Source of the DNA: Candidatus Sumerlaeia bacterium
GTDB lineage: Bacteria > Sumerlaeota > Sumerlaeia > SLMS01 > JAHLLQ01
Reading direction: 5' to 3'
Assembly: GCA_019634695.1 (NCBI GenBank)
Contig: JAHCAW010000003.1
Location: 67,397 to 131,396 of the forward strand
Length of the DNA stretch: 64,000 bases
A program made the translations under genes and the position numbers. Positions 18,101-27,043 of the stretch are shown one piece after another. Within the stretch, counting starts at the first letter, position 1. Each line of letters begins with the position of its first letter. The notes beneath the pieces were generated by a model. That model made no database searches. It saw only the letters and a list, made by a program, of their open reading frames with translations, and was not told the DNA's origin.

Positions 18101-19327
18101 GGCGGAGAGCCCCTCGAGGTAGCTCTCGTCGATCAGGTGCTCGCGCGCGGTCTCGAAGCCCTCTTTGCGCACCAGCAGGCAATGCAGGCCGTCGGTCGGG
18201 GAGGCGAGATCATAGCTTCCGTCATCGGCCGAGAGCACCGTAGCCAGATGGTTGAAACCCAGCCTTGGGGTGTCCCGATCCAACTGGATGCCGACGGCTT
18301 CGAGGTGAACCTCGGCGCCGGGAACGGGACTGCCGGCAAGGTCACGAATGTGACCGCGCACGCGGAAGGCCGGCTCGGGGGCCGGAGCGGGCTCGGGCGT
18401 GGGTGCCGGTGTCGCCACCGGTGCGGCGGGCGTCGGCGTCGGTGTGGCAGTCGGCGCGGGCGTGGCGGCAGGAGACGCGGGAGTCGCGACCGCAACGACG
18501 CGCGGCGTCGGCGCCGGTGGGGGCGGCGTGTTGTGCTGGTGGATGATGAAGCCCCCGACCAGCAGGATCAGAAAGGCGGCAGCGGTGGCGACGGCGAGCT
18601 TGGCGCCCGTGGAGAGCGACGCAGCAGTGGCCGGAGCCAGCGTGCCGGCCGACGCGGCGAGACTCCCCTGCGCCGCCAGAGCGGCGGCGTAGCAGACCTG
18701 GGCCGTGGCGGAGGCGGGCGCCGTCAGCAGGGCCGCGGCCGCGATGGCCGCCGCCAGCGTGGCGTCCGCGTTCGTGATGCCCCGGCGCCGCAGCGCATCG
18801 GCAAGGCGTTGGCGGGCGGACCGCAGCCGCGTGGCGACCGTGCCCTCCGGCAGCGTCAACGCCTCGGCCACCTGCCGCTGGGTCAACCCGGCCAGATAGT
18901 GCAGCGTCGCGGCGTCGCGCAGGTTCTCGGGCAGCTCGTCGATGGATTGCTGAAGGGCGGCGGCGATCTCGCCGGTGTAGGCCGCTTCGGCCTGGCGCCC
19001 CGCCGAGGGGGAGTCGGGGAGGTCAGGCATGACGACCTCCCGGTTGGCGCGGCGCCCGCGGCGCTTGCGCAGGGCATCGGCCTCCAGAATGGCCAGGTGC
19101 GCCATCAACCCGTCGGGTCCGCCGCGCAGGGGCGGCCGGTGCTGAGGGTGATGGGCAATGTGCAGCAGGCGCGCCCAGGTGGACTGGAAGGCCTCCTCGG
19201 CGTCCTCGGGGGAGCGAAGGATCTTGAGGCAGATGCGCCAGACGAGGTTGCGATGGGCCTCGAAGAGAGGCGCGAAGGTCTCCTCGCCGGGCGAGTCGAG
19301 GAAGGGAATGGGGCTGGGCAGGTTCAT
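15140..19327 (-). CDS. ECF sigma factor fused to membrane segment and tandem surface (CarboxypepD_reg/Ig-like) domains
   Basis: 1395 residues in one uninterrupted frame. Residues about 20-90 are sigma region 2 and about 122-181 are region 4 (LTQRQVAEALTLPEGTVATR is the -35-binding helix-turn-helix). An alanine-rich hydrophobic stretch follows (190-222), then a strong membrane segment (about 242-263), a Pro/Thr/Ala linker (264-320), and about a dozen repeats of 70-90 residues with the pattern of carboxypeptidase-regulatory or Cna-B-like beta sandwiches (V-x-G-x-V-x-D, G-x-P-L-A-G-A, D-x-x-G-x-F). ECF factors with C-terminal extensions are known in Planctomycetota and relatives. Topology predicted: sigma part in the cytoplasm, repeats outside. 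Release of the sigma domain by proteolysis is a possible mode of action, but that is inference. AAGGAG lies 14 bases before ATG 19327, a rather long spacing. Confidence 0.85.
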   Translation of the reverse strand: MNLPSPIPFLDSPGEETFAPLFEAHRNLVWRICLKILRSPEDAEEAFQSTWARLLHIAHHPQHRPPLRGGPDGLMAHLAILEADALRKRRGRRANREVVMPDLPDSPSAGRQAEAAYTGEIAAALQQSIDELPENLRDAATLHYLAGLTQRQVAEALTLPEGTVATRLRSARQRLADALRRRGITNADATLAAAIAAAALLTAPASATAQVCYAAALAAQGSLAASAGTLAPATAASLSTGAKLAVATAAAFLILLVGGFIIHQHNTPPPPAPTPRVVAVATPASPAATPAPTATPTPTPAAPVATPAPTPEPAPAPEPAFRVRGHIRDLAGSPVPGAEVHLEAVGIQLDRDTPRLGFNHLATVLSADDGSYDLASPTDGLHCLLVRKEGFETAREHLIDESYLEGLSAEKQSHIERDIQLGPERVLSVLVRTSGGQPIAGAAVHVMIDGTGDERILVLHEGRTNESGRAELRGLSRGQGTALAIADGHPRAHARLLHDETELTLEPSDRYAALIGRVVADDDGRPLAGARVVATAEDEMPWQGLAPTLDAVADAQGLFAFPLLPPRQHQLQVILPDFQIAGDPAEARVEASDLAAGTHEITLRMHQVRANRYKVVERDSLAPLAGVRVQIVPAIAKMFGLDDFEATTDADGIFECEAAVADGMGNVFLLEKEGYRSLQQLQPSADGPMLVLMEPAVTLRGRVLRQSDEPLAGAALILSHRSRDTQNSQDYPAGVTAEDGSFAIPVPHDVPFHLLVMEGRREAGRWGPARYTESPAEPILVRVDNPVRIEGIVLDTADAPVVAARINIASVLVEQGPDYVSRRNLYRDVVQSDAQGRFRAEVGNLEHVRLSVEASGFAQVSDIRPNADGSVRIVLRASEPLRGRVVDEAGKGLAGFRIDVYDPDASGHFNTVSGAEGRFAIDGVQPDSKRIRITARDTEGLGVTAENLSPGPEEHQLVVRTRGLLTLLGEVVDAASGKPLAFKEPMTSSGRIRLREPGFFTIDGIKPGEKVQVTLTPDGLPRQTFAWEAPATPQQDVHEETFKALRGGAIVGRVLGEEDDAPLVGASVYVADHPGARGGRNALSATTDDAGRFRLDNVLPGMRFVRVSVEGQRLQVLHHEFRTGHEDDLGDIRLAPPQHWAVRLVDQSGGRGIAHESLALTINPDRWVAGEIDMQAQATTNEEGLARFFVPAGRHARLRNNALQLDYLVPHASIEEPHVVAIGRNRLSGTVVYRGKPVPATIWLSDAATNQSRFVTTADAQGDFAFTRLPQGEFRVRSSPPREGNVVFETRVTIPASGPLHIVIPYTELRGVVRRADGSPVASAPIRLHPTGDKPRTRAHHMFYTTGQDGSFTIAGMEPGRHGLSIDWSGKTFELGEFDVVAEQEPERLELTLPE

Positions 19328-19551
19328 GGATCAGGGCGGTTCTCCTTGGGGCGCGGTGGTTCCACGACAAGGAGGACGCGAGGGGACCCGGTTGCATTTT
19401 ACCGGGATCGGAATAGGCGAAGGGGAGCAGCCGGGCGGGGGCGAATCAAGATGTTCGTGCGGTGCGGACGCGGCCGTCTTCGATTTTGCTTTGCCACCGC
19501 CCCGCCGCTGCCCAGCATCCCCCATCGCCTGATCACACGAGGGGGTCTCGC

Positions 19552-20553
19552 ATGAAAGCCGGCTGCTCGTACTTCGGAAATCGCATTCCGCGCCACGTCG
19601 CCACGGACATGAAGCGCTTGGCGCGCGAGGGCTTCAACCTGATCTGCCACACCTACTCCGAAAACGACATGCTCTTCTACCACAGCACGATGAAGGAAAT
19701 CGTGCGCATCTCGAAGGAAGAGGGCATGGAGGTCTACGCCGGGCCATGGGGCGTCGGGAAGGTGTTCGGCGGCGAGGCGTTCTCGAACTTCGTCTGCTGC
19801 AACCTGGATTGCACGCAGACCCTGAGCGACGGCAAGCCGGCCGGCATGGCCTGCCCGATGAATCCGCGGTTTCGCACCTTCATGACGGAGTGGATCGAGT
19901 CGGCGCTGGGGATCGGGGCCGAGACGCTCTTCTGGGACGAGCCGCACTTCTCGATTTCGACCTGGCTGGGCGGACGCAAGGGCCAGTGGGGCTGTCGCTG
20001 CGACATCTGCCAGGGGCACTTCCGCGAACGCTACGGCCACGAAATGCCGTTCGAGAAGACGGACGAGATCGTGGACTACCTGGAATGGGGAATTCGGGAC
20101 TTCATCACGTTCCTGGTGGCGGAGACGAAGAAGCGGGGCGGTCGCAACGCGCTGTGCCTGCTGCCCCACGGCAAAGGGGTCGAGGGCGAAGTGAAGGCAT
20201 GGGACGCCTTCGCCGCGATTCCCGGGATGGACGTCTTCTGCACGGACCCGTACTTCGAATTGCAGAAGTTGACGATCGACCACGTGGACGATTTCTCGCG
20301 CCTCGTGGTGGACTGCGCGCGGCCGCGGGGTCTGGAGACGCAGATTTGGGTGCAGGGATTCCGGGTGGCGGCCGGCCGCGAGCACCTGCAAGTCGAGGCC
20401 ATCCAGCGCGCCTACGACGCCGGCGTCCGCAACATCGCCATCTGGGGCGTGGACGCCTGTGACCACATGGCCTGGATCCGCCCGGACAACCCGCAACTGC
20501 TCTGGGAGATGCTGGTGGCGAAGCTGCAGGAGCTGAAGCGGCGGGAGGGATGA
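19552..20553 (+). CDS. Conserved protein, TIM-barrel glycosidase-like, cysteine-rich
   Basis: 333 residues from ATG 19552, with a GAGGGGG stretch about 8 bases upstream; the frame extends 30 codons further but into the divergent promoter region. Not assigned to a named family. The pattern of alternating strands and helices, FWDEPHF in the middle, and a following CRCDICQGHFRERYG resembles barrel proteins of the GH42/GH-A type seen in uncultured phyla, in which WDE-P supplies an acidic residue. Other cysteines (FVCCNLDC) could bind metal with the CRCDIC motif. There is no signal peptide, so it is probably cytosolic. It is divergent from the sigma-fusion gene, with 224 bases between the starts. 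Confidence 0.5.
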   Translation: MKAGCSYFGNRIPRHVATDMKRLAREGFNLICHTYSENDMLFYHSTMKEIVRISKEEGMEVYAGPWGVGKVFGGEAFSNFVCCNLDCTQTLSDGKPAGMACPMNPRFRTFMTEWIESALGIGAETLFWDEPHFSISTWLGGRKGQWGCRCDICQGHFRERYGHEMPFEKTDEIVDYLEWGIRDFITFLVAETKKRGGRNALCLLPHGKGVEGEVKAWDAFAAIPGMDVFCTDPYFELQKLTIDHVDDFSRLVVDCARPRGLETQIWVQGFRVAAGREHLQVEAIQRAYDAGVRNIAIWGVDACDHMAWIRPDNPQLLWEMLVAKLQELKRREG

Positions 20554-20659
20554 GATCGGCCCGGCATCGCCATCAGAGAATCCTTGCGAGACTGGTCCGG
20601 GGCTGGCTAGTCTACCGCCCCGTGGATGATTGCGGGCACTGCCGGACGCGAGGATGACG

Positions 20660-22129
20660 ATGGCGCGAGCGGAATTGCGATTCTACCTCAACGGCGAGCC
20701 GGTGCACGTGGCCGGCGACGAGGCCTTCCTGACGCTGTCGGAATACCTGCGCCAACGCCGCGGCATGACAGGCACAAAGATCGTCTGCTCCGAAGGCGAC
20801 TGCGGCGCGTGCAGCGTGATCCTGGGCCGGCCCGCCGGCGGCACGATCCGATACGAGTCGATCAACTCCTGCATCCACTTCCTGCACCAACTCGACGCCA
20901 CGCACGTCGTGACGGTCGAGGGGCTCTCGCGCAACGGTGCGCTGCACCCCGTGCAGCAGGCGATGGTCGCCTGTCACGGCTCGCAGTGCGGATTCTGCAC
21001 GCCGGGCTTCGTGACGACGATGGCGAGCCTCTTCGAGCAGGACGAAGGCCGGCGGACGCAACGCCTGACCGAGGAGGAGCTGCGCGACGCGCTCAGCGGC
21101 AACCTGTGCCGCTGCACCGGATACGTGCAGATCGTCGAGGCGGCCTGCTCGATCGACCCGGCAAGCGCGCCGCGGATGGGCGAGTTGTATCCCGACAAGG
21201 CGATGGCGGCACAGTTGGCCGAGTGGTCGCGCGACGAGGTGCGGGTCGAGGGCCGAGACGTCGAGGGGAACGAGTTGCTCGCGTATCTGCCGCGGACGTG
21301 GGAGGCGGCCGCCGCGTTCAAGGCCGAGAGCCCCGAGACACTGGTCGTGGCGGGCGCGACCGATCTGGGCGTGCAGCGCAACAAGGGCCGCATTGCGCCG
21401 CGCCGGATTCTCGGCCTGGCCAACATCGACGGCGACGACGAGGTGCGCATCGAGGACGGCGTCCTGACGATCGGCGCCCGCGCGACGTGGACTGCCGTCG
21501 AGCGCGCCATCCGCACCATCCTGCCGGACTACCATCGCATCCTGCTGCGCTTCGGCGGGCCGCAGATTCGCTCGGCCGGGACGGTGGGCGGCAATCTGGT
21601 GAACGCCTCGCCAATCGCCGACTCGCTGCCGTTCCACTTCGTGACGGAAACGGAGCTCGAACTGGTCGGCACCGGTGGCACGCGCCGCGTGCCGATCGCG
21701 GATTTCTACCTGGGCTATCGAAAGACGGCGCTTCGGCCCGACGAGCTGCTCCGCCGCATCGTCGCGCGCCTGCCGCGCGGGAACGAAGTGCTGCGACTCT
21801 ACAAGGTGTCGAAGCGCAAGAACCTGGATATCTCGACGTTCACCGCGGCGATCCTGGTGCGGCTGGACGGGGCGCGGATTGCGGAGGCGCGGGTGGCACT
21901 CGGGGGCGTGGGGCCGGTGGTGCTGCGGTTGCCGCGGACGGAGGCGTTCCTGCACGGGCGCGAGATCGACGAGGAGACGATGCGCGAGGCGGGGCGTCTG
22001 GCCCGCGGCGAGATCACTCCGATTACCGACGTGCGCGGGCGCGCCGAGTACCGCGCGCGGCTGGCCGAAAACATCTTTGTGAAATTCTATCACGACGTCG
22101 CCGCGGAGCACGCGCACGCGGCGGTCTGA
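20660..22129 (+). CDS. Xanthine dehydrogenase-type small subunit (2Fe-2S plus FAD domains)
   Basis: 489 residues from the ATG at 20660 (GAGGA 5 bases upstream; alternative in-frame ATG at 20654). Domains in order: plant-type 2Fe-2S ferredoxin (VCSEGDCGACSV), helical 2Fe-2S domain (SQCGFCTPG and NLCRCTGY), then a FAD-binding domain (IRSAGTVGGNLVNASPIADS) and its C-terminal partner. This is the fused XdhA layout of bacterial xanthine dehydrogenases. It passes electrons from the molybdenum site to NAD. The molybdenum subunit follows after 33 bases. No XdhC, the chaperone that inserts sulfurated cofactor, is in the window. Confidence 0.92.
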   Translation: MARAELRFYLNGEPVHVAGDEAFLTLSEYLRQRRGMTGTKIVCSEGDCGACSVILGRPAGGTIRYESINSCIHFLHQLDATHVVTVEGLSRNGALHPVQQAMVACHGSQCGFCTPGFVTTMASLFEQDEGRRTQRLTEEELRDALSGNLCRCTGYVQIVEAACSIDPASAPRMGELYPDKAMAAQLAEWSRDEVRVEGRDVEGNELLAYLPRTWEAAAAFKAESPETLVVAGATDLGVQRNKGRIAPRRILGLANIDGDDEVRIEDGVLTIGARATWTAVERAIRTILPDYHRILLRFGGPQIRSAGTVGGNLVNASPIADSLPFHFVTETELELVGTGGTRRVPIADFYLGYRKTALRPDELLRRIVARLPRGNEVLRLYKVSKRKNLDISTFTAAILVRLDGARIAEARVALGGVGPVVLRLPRTEAFLHGREIDEETMREAGRLARGEITPITDVRGRAEYRARLAENIFVKFYHDVAAEHAHAAV

Positions 22130-22162
22130 GCGGCCACGGCCGCCCGGCGAGGAGTTCGTCCC

Positions 22163-24514
22163 ATGCCTGTCGTCGGCAAGCCCCTTCCCCACGAGTCGGC
22201 CATCGGTCATGCGACCGGCCAGGCCCCCTACATCGAGGACCTGCCGCCGCGGGCCGACGAGTTGTGGGTGGACTTCGTCGGCAGCCCGTGCGCCCGCGGC
22301 GTGCTCGAACGCATTGACGCCGACGCCGCCCGCGCCCTGCCCGGCGTCGTCGCGGTGCTCACCGCCGCCGACATTCCGGGGCACAATCACTGGGGCGGCG
22401 TCGTCGTGGACGAGCCGTTTCTTGCGGCAAGCGAGCTCGCGTATGTCGGCCAGCCGGTGGTTGCCATTGCCGCGGTGGACCGCGAGACGGCCCTGCGCGC
22501 GCGCCGCGCCATCAAGCTGCACGTGCGCGAGGAGCAGCCCGTGCTGACCATCGAGGAGGCGATTGCCGCCGGCGAGTTTCTCGGCGCCGAGCAGCGCATT
22601 GCGCGCGGGGACTTCGCCGCCGCATGGAAGAGCGCCCCCCATCGCCTCGAGACGACCGTCACCATCGGCGGTCAGGAGCAATTCTGCCTCGAGAGCCAAT
22701 CCGCATTGGCCATTCCCGAGGAGGACGGCACCATCATCGTCCACTCCTCGACGCAGAACCCGACCGAGATTCAGGCGGTCGTCGCCGAGGGGCTTGGCGT
22801 CGGCATGCACCGCGTCGTGTGCATCTGCCGGCGGATGGGCGGCGGTTTCGGCGGCAAGGAGACGCAGGCCGCGATTCCCGCCTTCCTCGTCGCACTGGTT
22901 GCCAGTCGCACCGGCCGCGCCGCGCGCATGGTCTACACCAAGGACGACGACATGAAGGTGACCGGCAAGCGGCACCAGTATCGTGCCGACATCCGCGCCG
23001 CCTTCGACGAAGAGGGCACGATCCAAGGTGTCGAGATCCGGTTCCACTCCAACGGCGGGGCGTTCGTGGACCTCTCCTTCGCCGTCATGGAGCGCACCCT
23101 CTTCCATGCCGACAACGGCTATTTCATTCCGAACTTCGACGTGGTCGGTCGCGTGTGCCGCACGAACCTGCCGCCCAACACGGCGTTCCGCGGCTTCGGC
23201 GGGCCGCAGGGTGTCGCCGCGATCGAGCACACGATCCAGGAGATTGCGCGCGTGCTGGGTCGCGACGCCGCCGACATCCGCCGCCGCAACTGCTACGGCA
23301 TCGGCGAGCGCGACATCACGCCCTACGGCCAGCGCTTTGTCCACAACACGCTGCCCGAAATCTACGAGCGCCTGCTCGCGTCGTCCGACTACGCCGAACG
23401 CCGTCGACGCGTCGCCGCCTTCAATGCGGAGTCCCGCACGCACCTGCGCGGCCTTGCCATCACGCCCGTCAAGTTCGGCATCGCCTTCACCGCCACGTTC
23501 CTCAACCAGGGCAACGCGCTCGTCAACGTCTACACCGACGGCACGGTGCAGGTCTCGACCGGCGCGACCGAGATGGGCCAGGGCGTGAACACGAAGATTC
23601 GCCAGATCGTCGCGGACGAGTTCGGGCTCCCCATCGAGGCGGTCCGCATGATGACCACCTCGACCGAGAAGAACATCAACACGTCGCCGACGGCGGCCTC
23701 GGCCGGGACGGACCTCAATGGACTGGCGGCGCGCGACGCGTGCGAGAAGATCCTGCGCGAGATGCGCACCTTCGCCGCAGGCATCTTCACCGGCGGCGAG
23801 ACCGGCCTCGGGACCGATCCCGCGCTCATTCGCTTCCGCGACGGCCGCGTCTTCGACGAGCGGCGCCCCGGCAACTTCCTGCTTTTCGACCAGTTCGCCA
23901 AGCGCTGCCGCCTCAACCGCGTCAATATCGGCGCGCGCGGATTCTATGCCACGCCGAACCTGCACTTCGACCGCGCCACCGGCCGCGGCAATCCGTTCAA
24001 CTACTTCACCTGCGGCGCTGCCGTCGCCGAGGTCCTCATCGACCGCCTCACCGGCGAACTCGTCGTCGACCGCGTCGATCTGCTGATGGACATCGGCCGC
24101 ATGATCAACCCGGGAGTCGATCGCGGCCAGGTCATCGGCGGCTTCATCCAAGGGCTCGGCTGGGTGACCACCGAGGAACTGGTCTACTCGCCCAAGGGAC
24201 ACCTGCTCTCCTACTCGCCGACGACGTACAAGATTCCCGGCGTGGACGACGTGCCGCGGGATTTCCGCGTGGCCTTCCTGGACAACGCCCGCAACACGCA
24301 CAACATCTACGCATCGAAGGCCGTCGGCGAGCCGCCGCTGCTGCTCGGCCTGTGCGCGTGGGCCGCCGTGAAGGATGCTCTGGCGACCGTCGCGGGAGCG
24401 GCGCGTGCCGTGCCGCTGAATCTTCCGGCGACCGGCGAGGAGATTCTCCGCTGCCTGACGGCGCTCGAAGCGCACGTGACCGCGCTGCCCGGAGTGCTGG
24501 CCCCGGCGAAGTAG
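22163..24514 (+). CDS. Xanthine dehydrogenase-type molybdopterin-binding subunit
   Basis: 783 residues from ATG 22163, with GAGGAG 9 bases upstream. Features of the molybdenum hydroxylase large subunit are in order: the N-terminal a/b hammerhead domain (about residues 20-130), GGGFGGKET, NTAFRGFGGPQG (Arg contacts purine in xanthine dehydrogenases), GATEMGQGVNTK, SAGTDLNG, and the late KAVGEPPLLLG with the catalytic Glu. It oxidises purines such as hypoxanthine or xanthine with water as oxygen source in its family; other aromatic heterocycles are possible. It forms a complex with the small subunit encoded upstream. A ModE-type molybdate regulator gene occurs 24 kb away. Confidence 0.93.
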   Translation: MPVVGKPLPHESAIGHATGQAPYIEDLPPRADELWVDFVGSPCARGVLERIDADAARALPGVVAVLTAADIPGHNHWGGVVVDEPFLAASELAYVGQPVVAIAAVDRETALRARRAIKLHVREEQPVLTIEEAIAAGEFLGAEQRIARGDFAAAWKSAPHRLETTVTIGGQEQFCLESQSALAIPEEDGTIIVHSSTQNPTEIQAVVAEGLGVGMHRVVCICRRMGGGFGGKETQAAIPAFLVALVASRTGRAARMVYTKDDDMKVTGKRHQYRADIRAAFDEEGTIQGVEIRFHSNGGAFVDLSFAVMERTLFHADNGYFIPNFDVVGRVCRTNLPPNTAFRGFGGPQGVAAIEHTIQEIARVLGRDAADIRRRNCYGIGERDITPYGQRFVHNTLPEIYERLLASSDYAERRRRVAAFNAESRTHLRGLAITPVKFGIAFTATFLNQGNALVNVYTDGTVQVSTGATEMGQGVNTKIRQIVADEFGLPIEAVRMMTTSTEKNINTSPTAASAGTDLNGLAARDACEKILREMRTFAAGIFTGGETGLGTDPALIRFRDGRVFDERRPGNFLLFDQFAKRCRLNRVNIGARGFYATPNLHFDRATGRGNPFNYFTCGAAVAEVLIDRLTGELVVDRVDLLMDIGRMINPGVDRGQVIGGFIQGLGWVTTEELVYSPKGHLLSYSPTTYKIPGVDDVPRDFRVAFLDNARNTHNIYASKAVGEPPLLLGLCAWAAVKDALATVAGAARAVPLNLPATGEEILRCLTALEAHVTALPGVLAPAK

Positions 24515-24688
24515 AATCGTGGCGGGCAGCGGACATGCCCGTCCGGCCCTGTCGGACCGGTCCAACTTGCCCGACGCCTTACCGCCCGTTCGTTCCCCTC
24601 CTTTCGCGCGTCTTCCTGCGCCATTCCTCTTTGCGCCCGCCCGCGTCCTCGCGCACCATCCCCTCCAACTCCTCTCCCGAGCGCCCTC

Positions 24689-27043
24689 GTGAAGCCCGAC
24701 CGCGCGAAACTGCTGCTGATTGCCGAGGCCGCAGTCGTCGCATTGGCCGTCACGCTCTTCTACGCGCCGCTGCTCGACGGCACGCGCATGCAGGGCGGCG
24801 GCGACTTCGCGAACCTGTTCTGGCCGCTGAAGGAACTTCGCCTGCACGCGCTGCGCGAGGCCGGCGCCGTGCTGCTCTGGAATCCCTACGTCTTCCTCGG
24901 CACGCCGGCCGCCGCCACAATGCAGCACGCCGTCTTCTATCCGATCGACTATCTCTTCTTCTGGCGCAGCCCCACGCTGCCCGCGCTCAACTGGTACGTC
25001 CTGTTCCACAACATTCTGTGCGGTGTCGGCGCCTGGTGGTGGATGCGGTTCGGCTGGCGTGCCGGCGTCGCGGGCGCGCTGCTCGCGGGATGCACGTATC
25101 CGTGCACCGCATGGTTCTGGGGGGCGCAGGAACACATCAACCAGGTCGGCACCGTGGCATGGATGCCGTGGTTGCTGGGTCTGGCGTGGATGTTCGCGGA
25201 GGGTCGCCTGCGCGCGCGTGTCTTCGTCGCGTGGTACGCCGTCTTGGGCGCGTTGCAGTTCCTCGTCGGCCATCCGCAGGCGGCATTCTACACGCATGCG
25301 GTGGCGGGAGTGATGATCCTGCTGCGTGGAGCGGTCCGCTGGCGCCATGCCGGCTGGAGCGCCGTCGCGCGGCCGCTGGTGGTGTTCCTGGGCACCGGCA
25401 TGCTGATCGGTCTGCTGGTCGCCGTGCAGTTGCTGCCCGCGCTTGAACTGAGCCGCCTCTCCTATCGCCAGTATCAGGATGTGGACCCCGCCTACTCGAT
25501 GAGCTTCAGCATGCCGCCGGATGTGCTGCGGACGTACTTCGACGCGAACGCCTTCGGCACGTATCTCGACGGCTACGTCGACGGCCGGGCCTACAACGAA
25601 TATGGTCTCTTCACTGGCTGGGGCGTGTTGGCGCTTGGATTGGTGGGAGCGGTGGTGCTGGCGCGCGTGCGCCGATGGCGGCGGCTCCTGATGCTGGCCG
25701 GCTTGCTCGTTGCGGGCATCGTCATGGCGATGGGCGGCAACGCAAGCGCGCGACGCGTGATGCACGGCGACTTCACGGAGTTCCCCGCGCCGGCCTCCCG
25801 TGCGGCGTCCGTCATGCAGGACGTGCGTGTGGACGACTGGGAATCCGCCGGGCGTGCGTCGCCACTGGATGTTTCGCTGCACGAGGTCTACATCGCGCTG
25901 GTGCCGCCGGCGCGTGGCTTCCGCGTGCCGGCGCGCGTGCTGGTGGTTACGGCGTTGATGTGGGTGACGCTGGCGGGCTTTGGATTGGACGCGCTGGTGC
26001 GCATGGCCATGGCACGCCGCCGCGTTGCCGGTTTGGCCGTGGCCGCGTGCGGTGTCGCGGTGTGCTGGCTGGCGCTGCTCGTGCCGAGCGCGCCGCAGAA
26101 GTTCCGCTTCCCGAAGGACACCGCGCCGCTTTTGCTCGAGTGGGAACTGGATCGCGCGCAGTGGAGCGGCGCGTCGCTCGACGGACGCCTGCTGCGGCTG
26201 ACGCCCGACGACATCCACTACACGTTGGCGGAACGCGAGCGCCCGACCGAGTTGCTGTTCGAGCAGAACACCGGCGGCAACGGCCCGTGGCAGCGTTGGA
26301 TGCGCCTGATGGAGAACAACAACGCGGTGCTGCGCCTGCCGGCGCTCGAGGGTTACGAGGAGGGTCTTGCGCCAACGGTGCGCACGAAGGATTTCCTCTT
26401 CGCCTTCAATCGCAACCTGCGCGACTTTCCCCCCGACATGCAGTTGCTCGCGCTGCTGGGCGTGAACCGCGTCTTCGCGGATCGACCGGTCGACGAATCC
26501 GCGCTGCCCTTCCTGCCGCGCGAGTCACGCACGCTGCGGCGCATGCATGACGTGCCGCCCTTCCTCGGCGCGGCGTTCTGGGCCATGCAGGCGGAGGGCG
26601 TTGACTTCGCGGCGCTCGAAGGCCCGGCTTGGAGCGGCGGCGCGCCGCTGGGCCGTCGCCAGGAGCACCAGCGACGCTATGGCGTTGCGGCCGCGTGGTT
26701 CGCCGAATGGCCGCGCCTGACCACCGACACGTCGAATCCGAATCGCGTTGTCGTGCGCAGCACCGGTCACGTGCCGGGCGATGCGATCCTGTCGATGGCG
26801 TGGGCGCCAGGCTGGCGCGTCGGCGATGCCGAGGCCGAATGGCTCGGCGCCGTGCATGTGCGCATTCCGCGCGAGGCCTTCCGCAACGGCGTGGCCGAAC
26901 TGCGATACGAGCCGCGCTCGTATCGCGTGGGCCTCTTCCTGACGGCCCTGGGCGTCGCGCTCTGGGGGATTCTGCTGCTTGGCGACCGCCGCCCCCTTTT
27001 GCCCGTGACACCGCCCGCGGCGCCGGGTTCCGTGACGCCATGA
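24689..27043 (+). CDS. YfhO-like integral membrane protein
   Basis: 784 residues from GTG 24689. About twelve hydrophobic segments are spread through the first 460 residues, with the conserved YfhO-type sequence GGGDFANLFWPLKE in the first loop, NPYVFLGTP, and HPQAAFYTHAVAGVM later; an extracytoplasmic domain of about 270 residues follows, and one last membrane segment near the C-terminus. YfhO-family proteins are GT-C-fold sugar transferases or accessory proteins for teichoic acid or other glycan decoration. The last codons overlap the start of the next gene by 4 bases (ATGA). Together with the following deacetylase and carboxypeptidase genes, this points to envelope polysaccharide work. Confidence 0.75.
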   Translation: MKPDRAKLLLIAEAAVVALAVTLFYAPLLDGTRMQGGGDFANLFWPLKELRLHALREAGAVLLWNPYVFLGTPAAATMQHAVFYPIDYLFFWRSPTLPALNWYVLFHNILCGVGAWWWMRFGWRAGVAGALLAGCTYPCTAWFWGAQEHINQVGTVAWMPWLLGLAWMFAEGRLRARVFVAWYAVLGALQFLVGHPQAAFYTHAVAGVMILLRGAVRWRHAGWSAVARPLVVFLGTGMLIGLLVAVQLLPALELSRLSYRQYQDVDPAYSMSFSMPPDVLRTYFDANAFGTYLDGYVDGRAYNEYGLFTGWGVLALGLVGAVVLARVRRWRRLLMLAGLLVAGIVMAMGGNASARRVMHGDFTEFPAPASRAASVMQDVRVDDWESAGRASPLDVSLHEVYIALVPPARGFRVPARVLVVTALMWVTLAGFGLDALVRMAMARRRVAGLAVAACGVAVCWLALLVPSAPQKFRFPKDTAPLLLEWELDRAQWSGASLDGRLLRLTPDDIHYTLAERERPTELLFEQNTGGNGPWQRWMRLMENNNAVLRLPALEGYEEGLAPTVRTKDFLFAFNRNLRDFPPDMQLLALLGVNRVFADRPVDESALPFLPRESRTLRRMHDVPPFLGAAFWAMQAEGVDFAALEGPAWSGGAPLGRRQEHQRRYGVAAAWFAEWPRLTTDTSNPNRVVVRSTGHVPGDAILSMAWAPGWRVGDAEAEWLGAVHVRIPREAFRNGVAELRYEPRSYRVGLFLTALGVALWGILLLGDRRPLLPVTPPAAPGSVTP

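Noticed and set aside
18361..18530. Frameshift or sequencing problem in the sigma-fusion gene
   Set aside because: The Pro/Thr/Ala-rich codons stay in one frame and fit a periplasmic linker between the membrane segment and the repeats.
22624..25446. 940-codon open frame on the plus strand overlapping the molybdenum subunit
   Set aside because: Different frame from the recognised subunit, Arg/His-rich, and it runs across the intergenic region into the YfhO-like gene.
20612..26218. 1868-codon open frame on the minus strand
   Set aside because: It lies antisense to the xanthine-dehydrogenase-type subunits and the YfhO-like gene, has Arg/His/Asp-rich low-complexity translation and no conserved motifs; high GC leaves such frames open.
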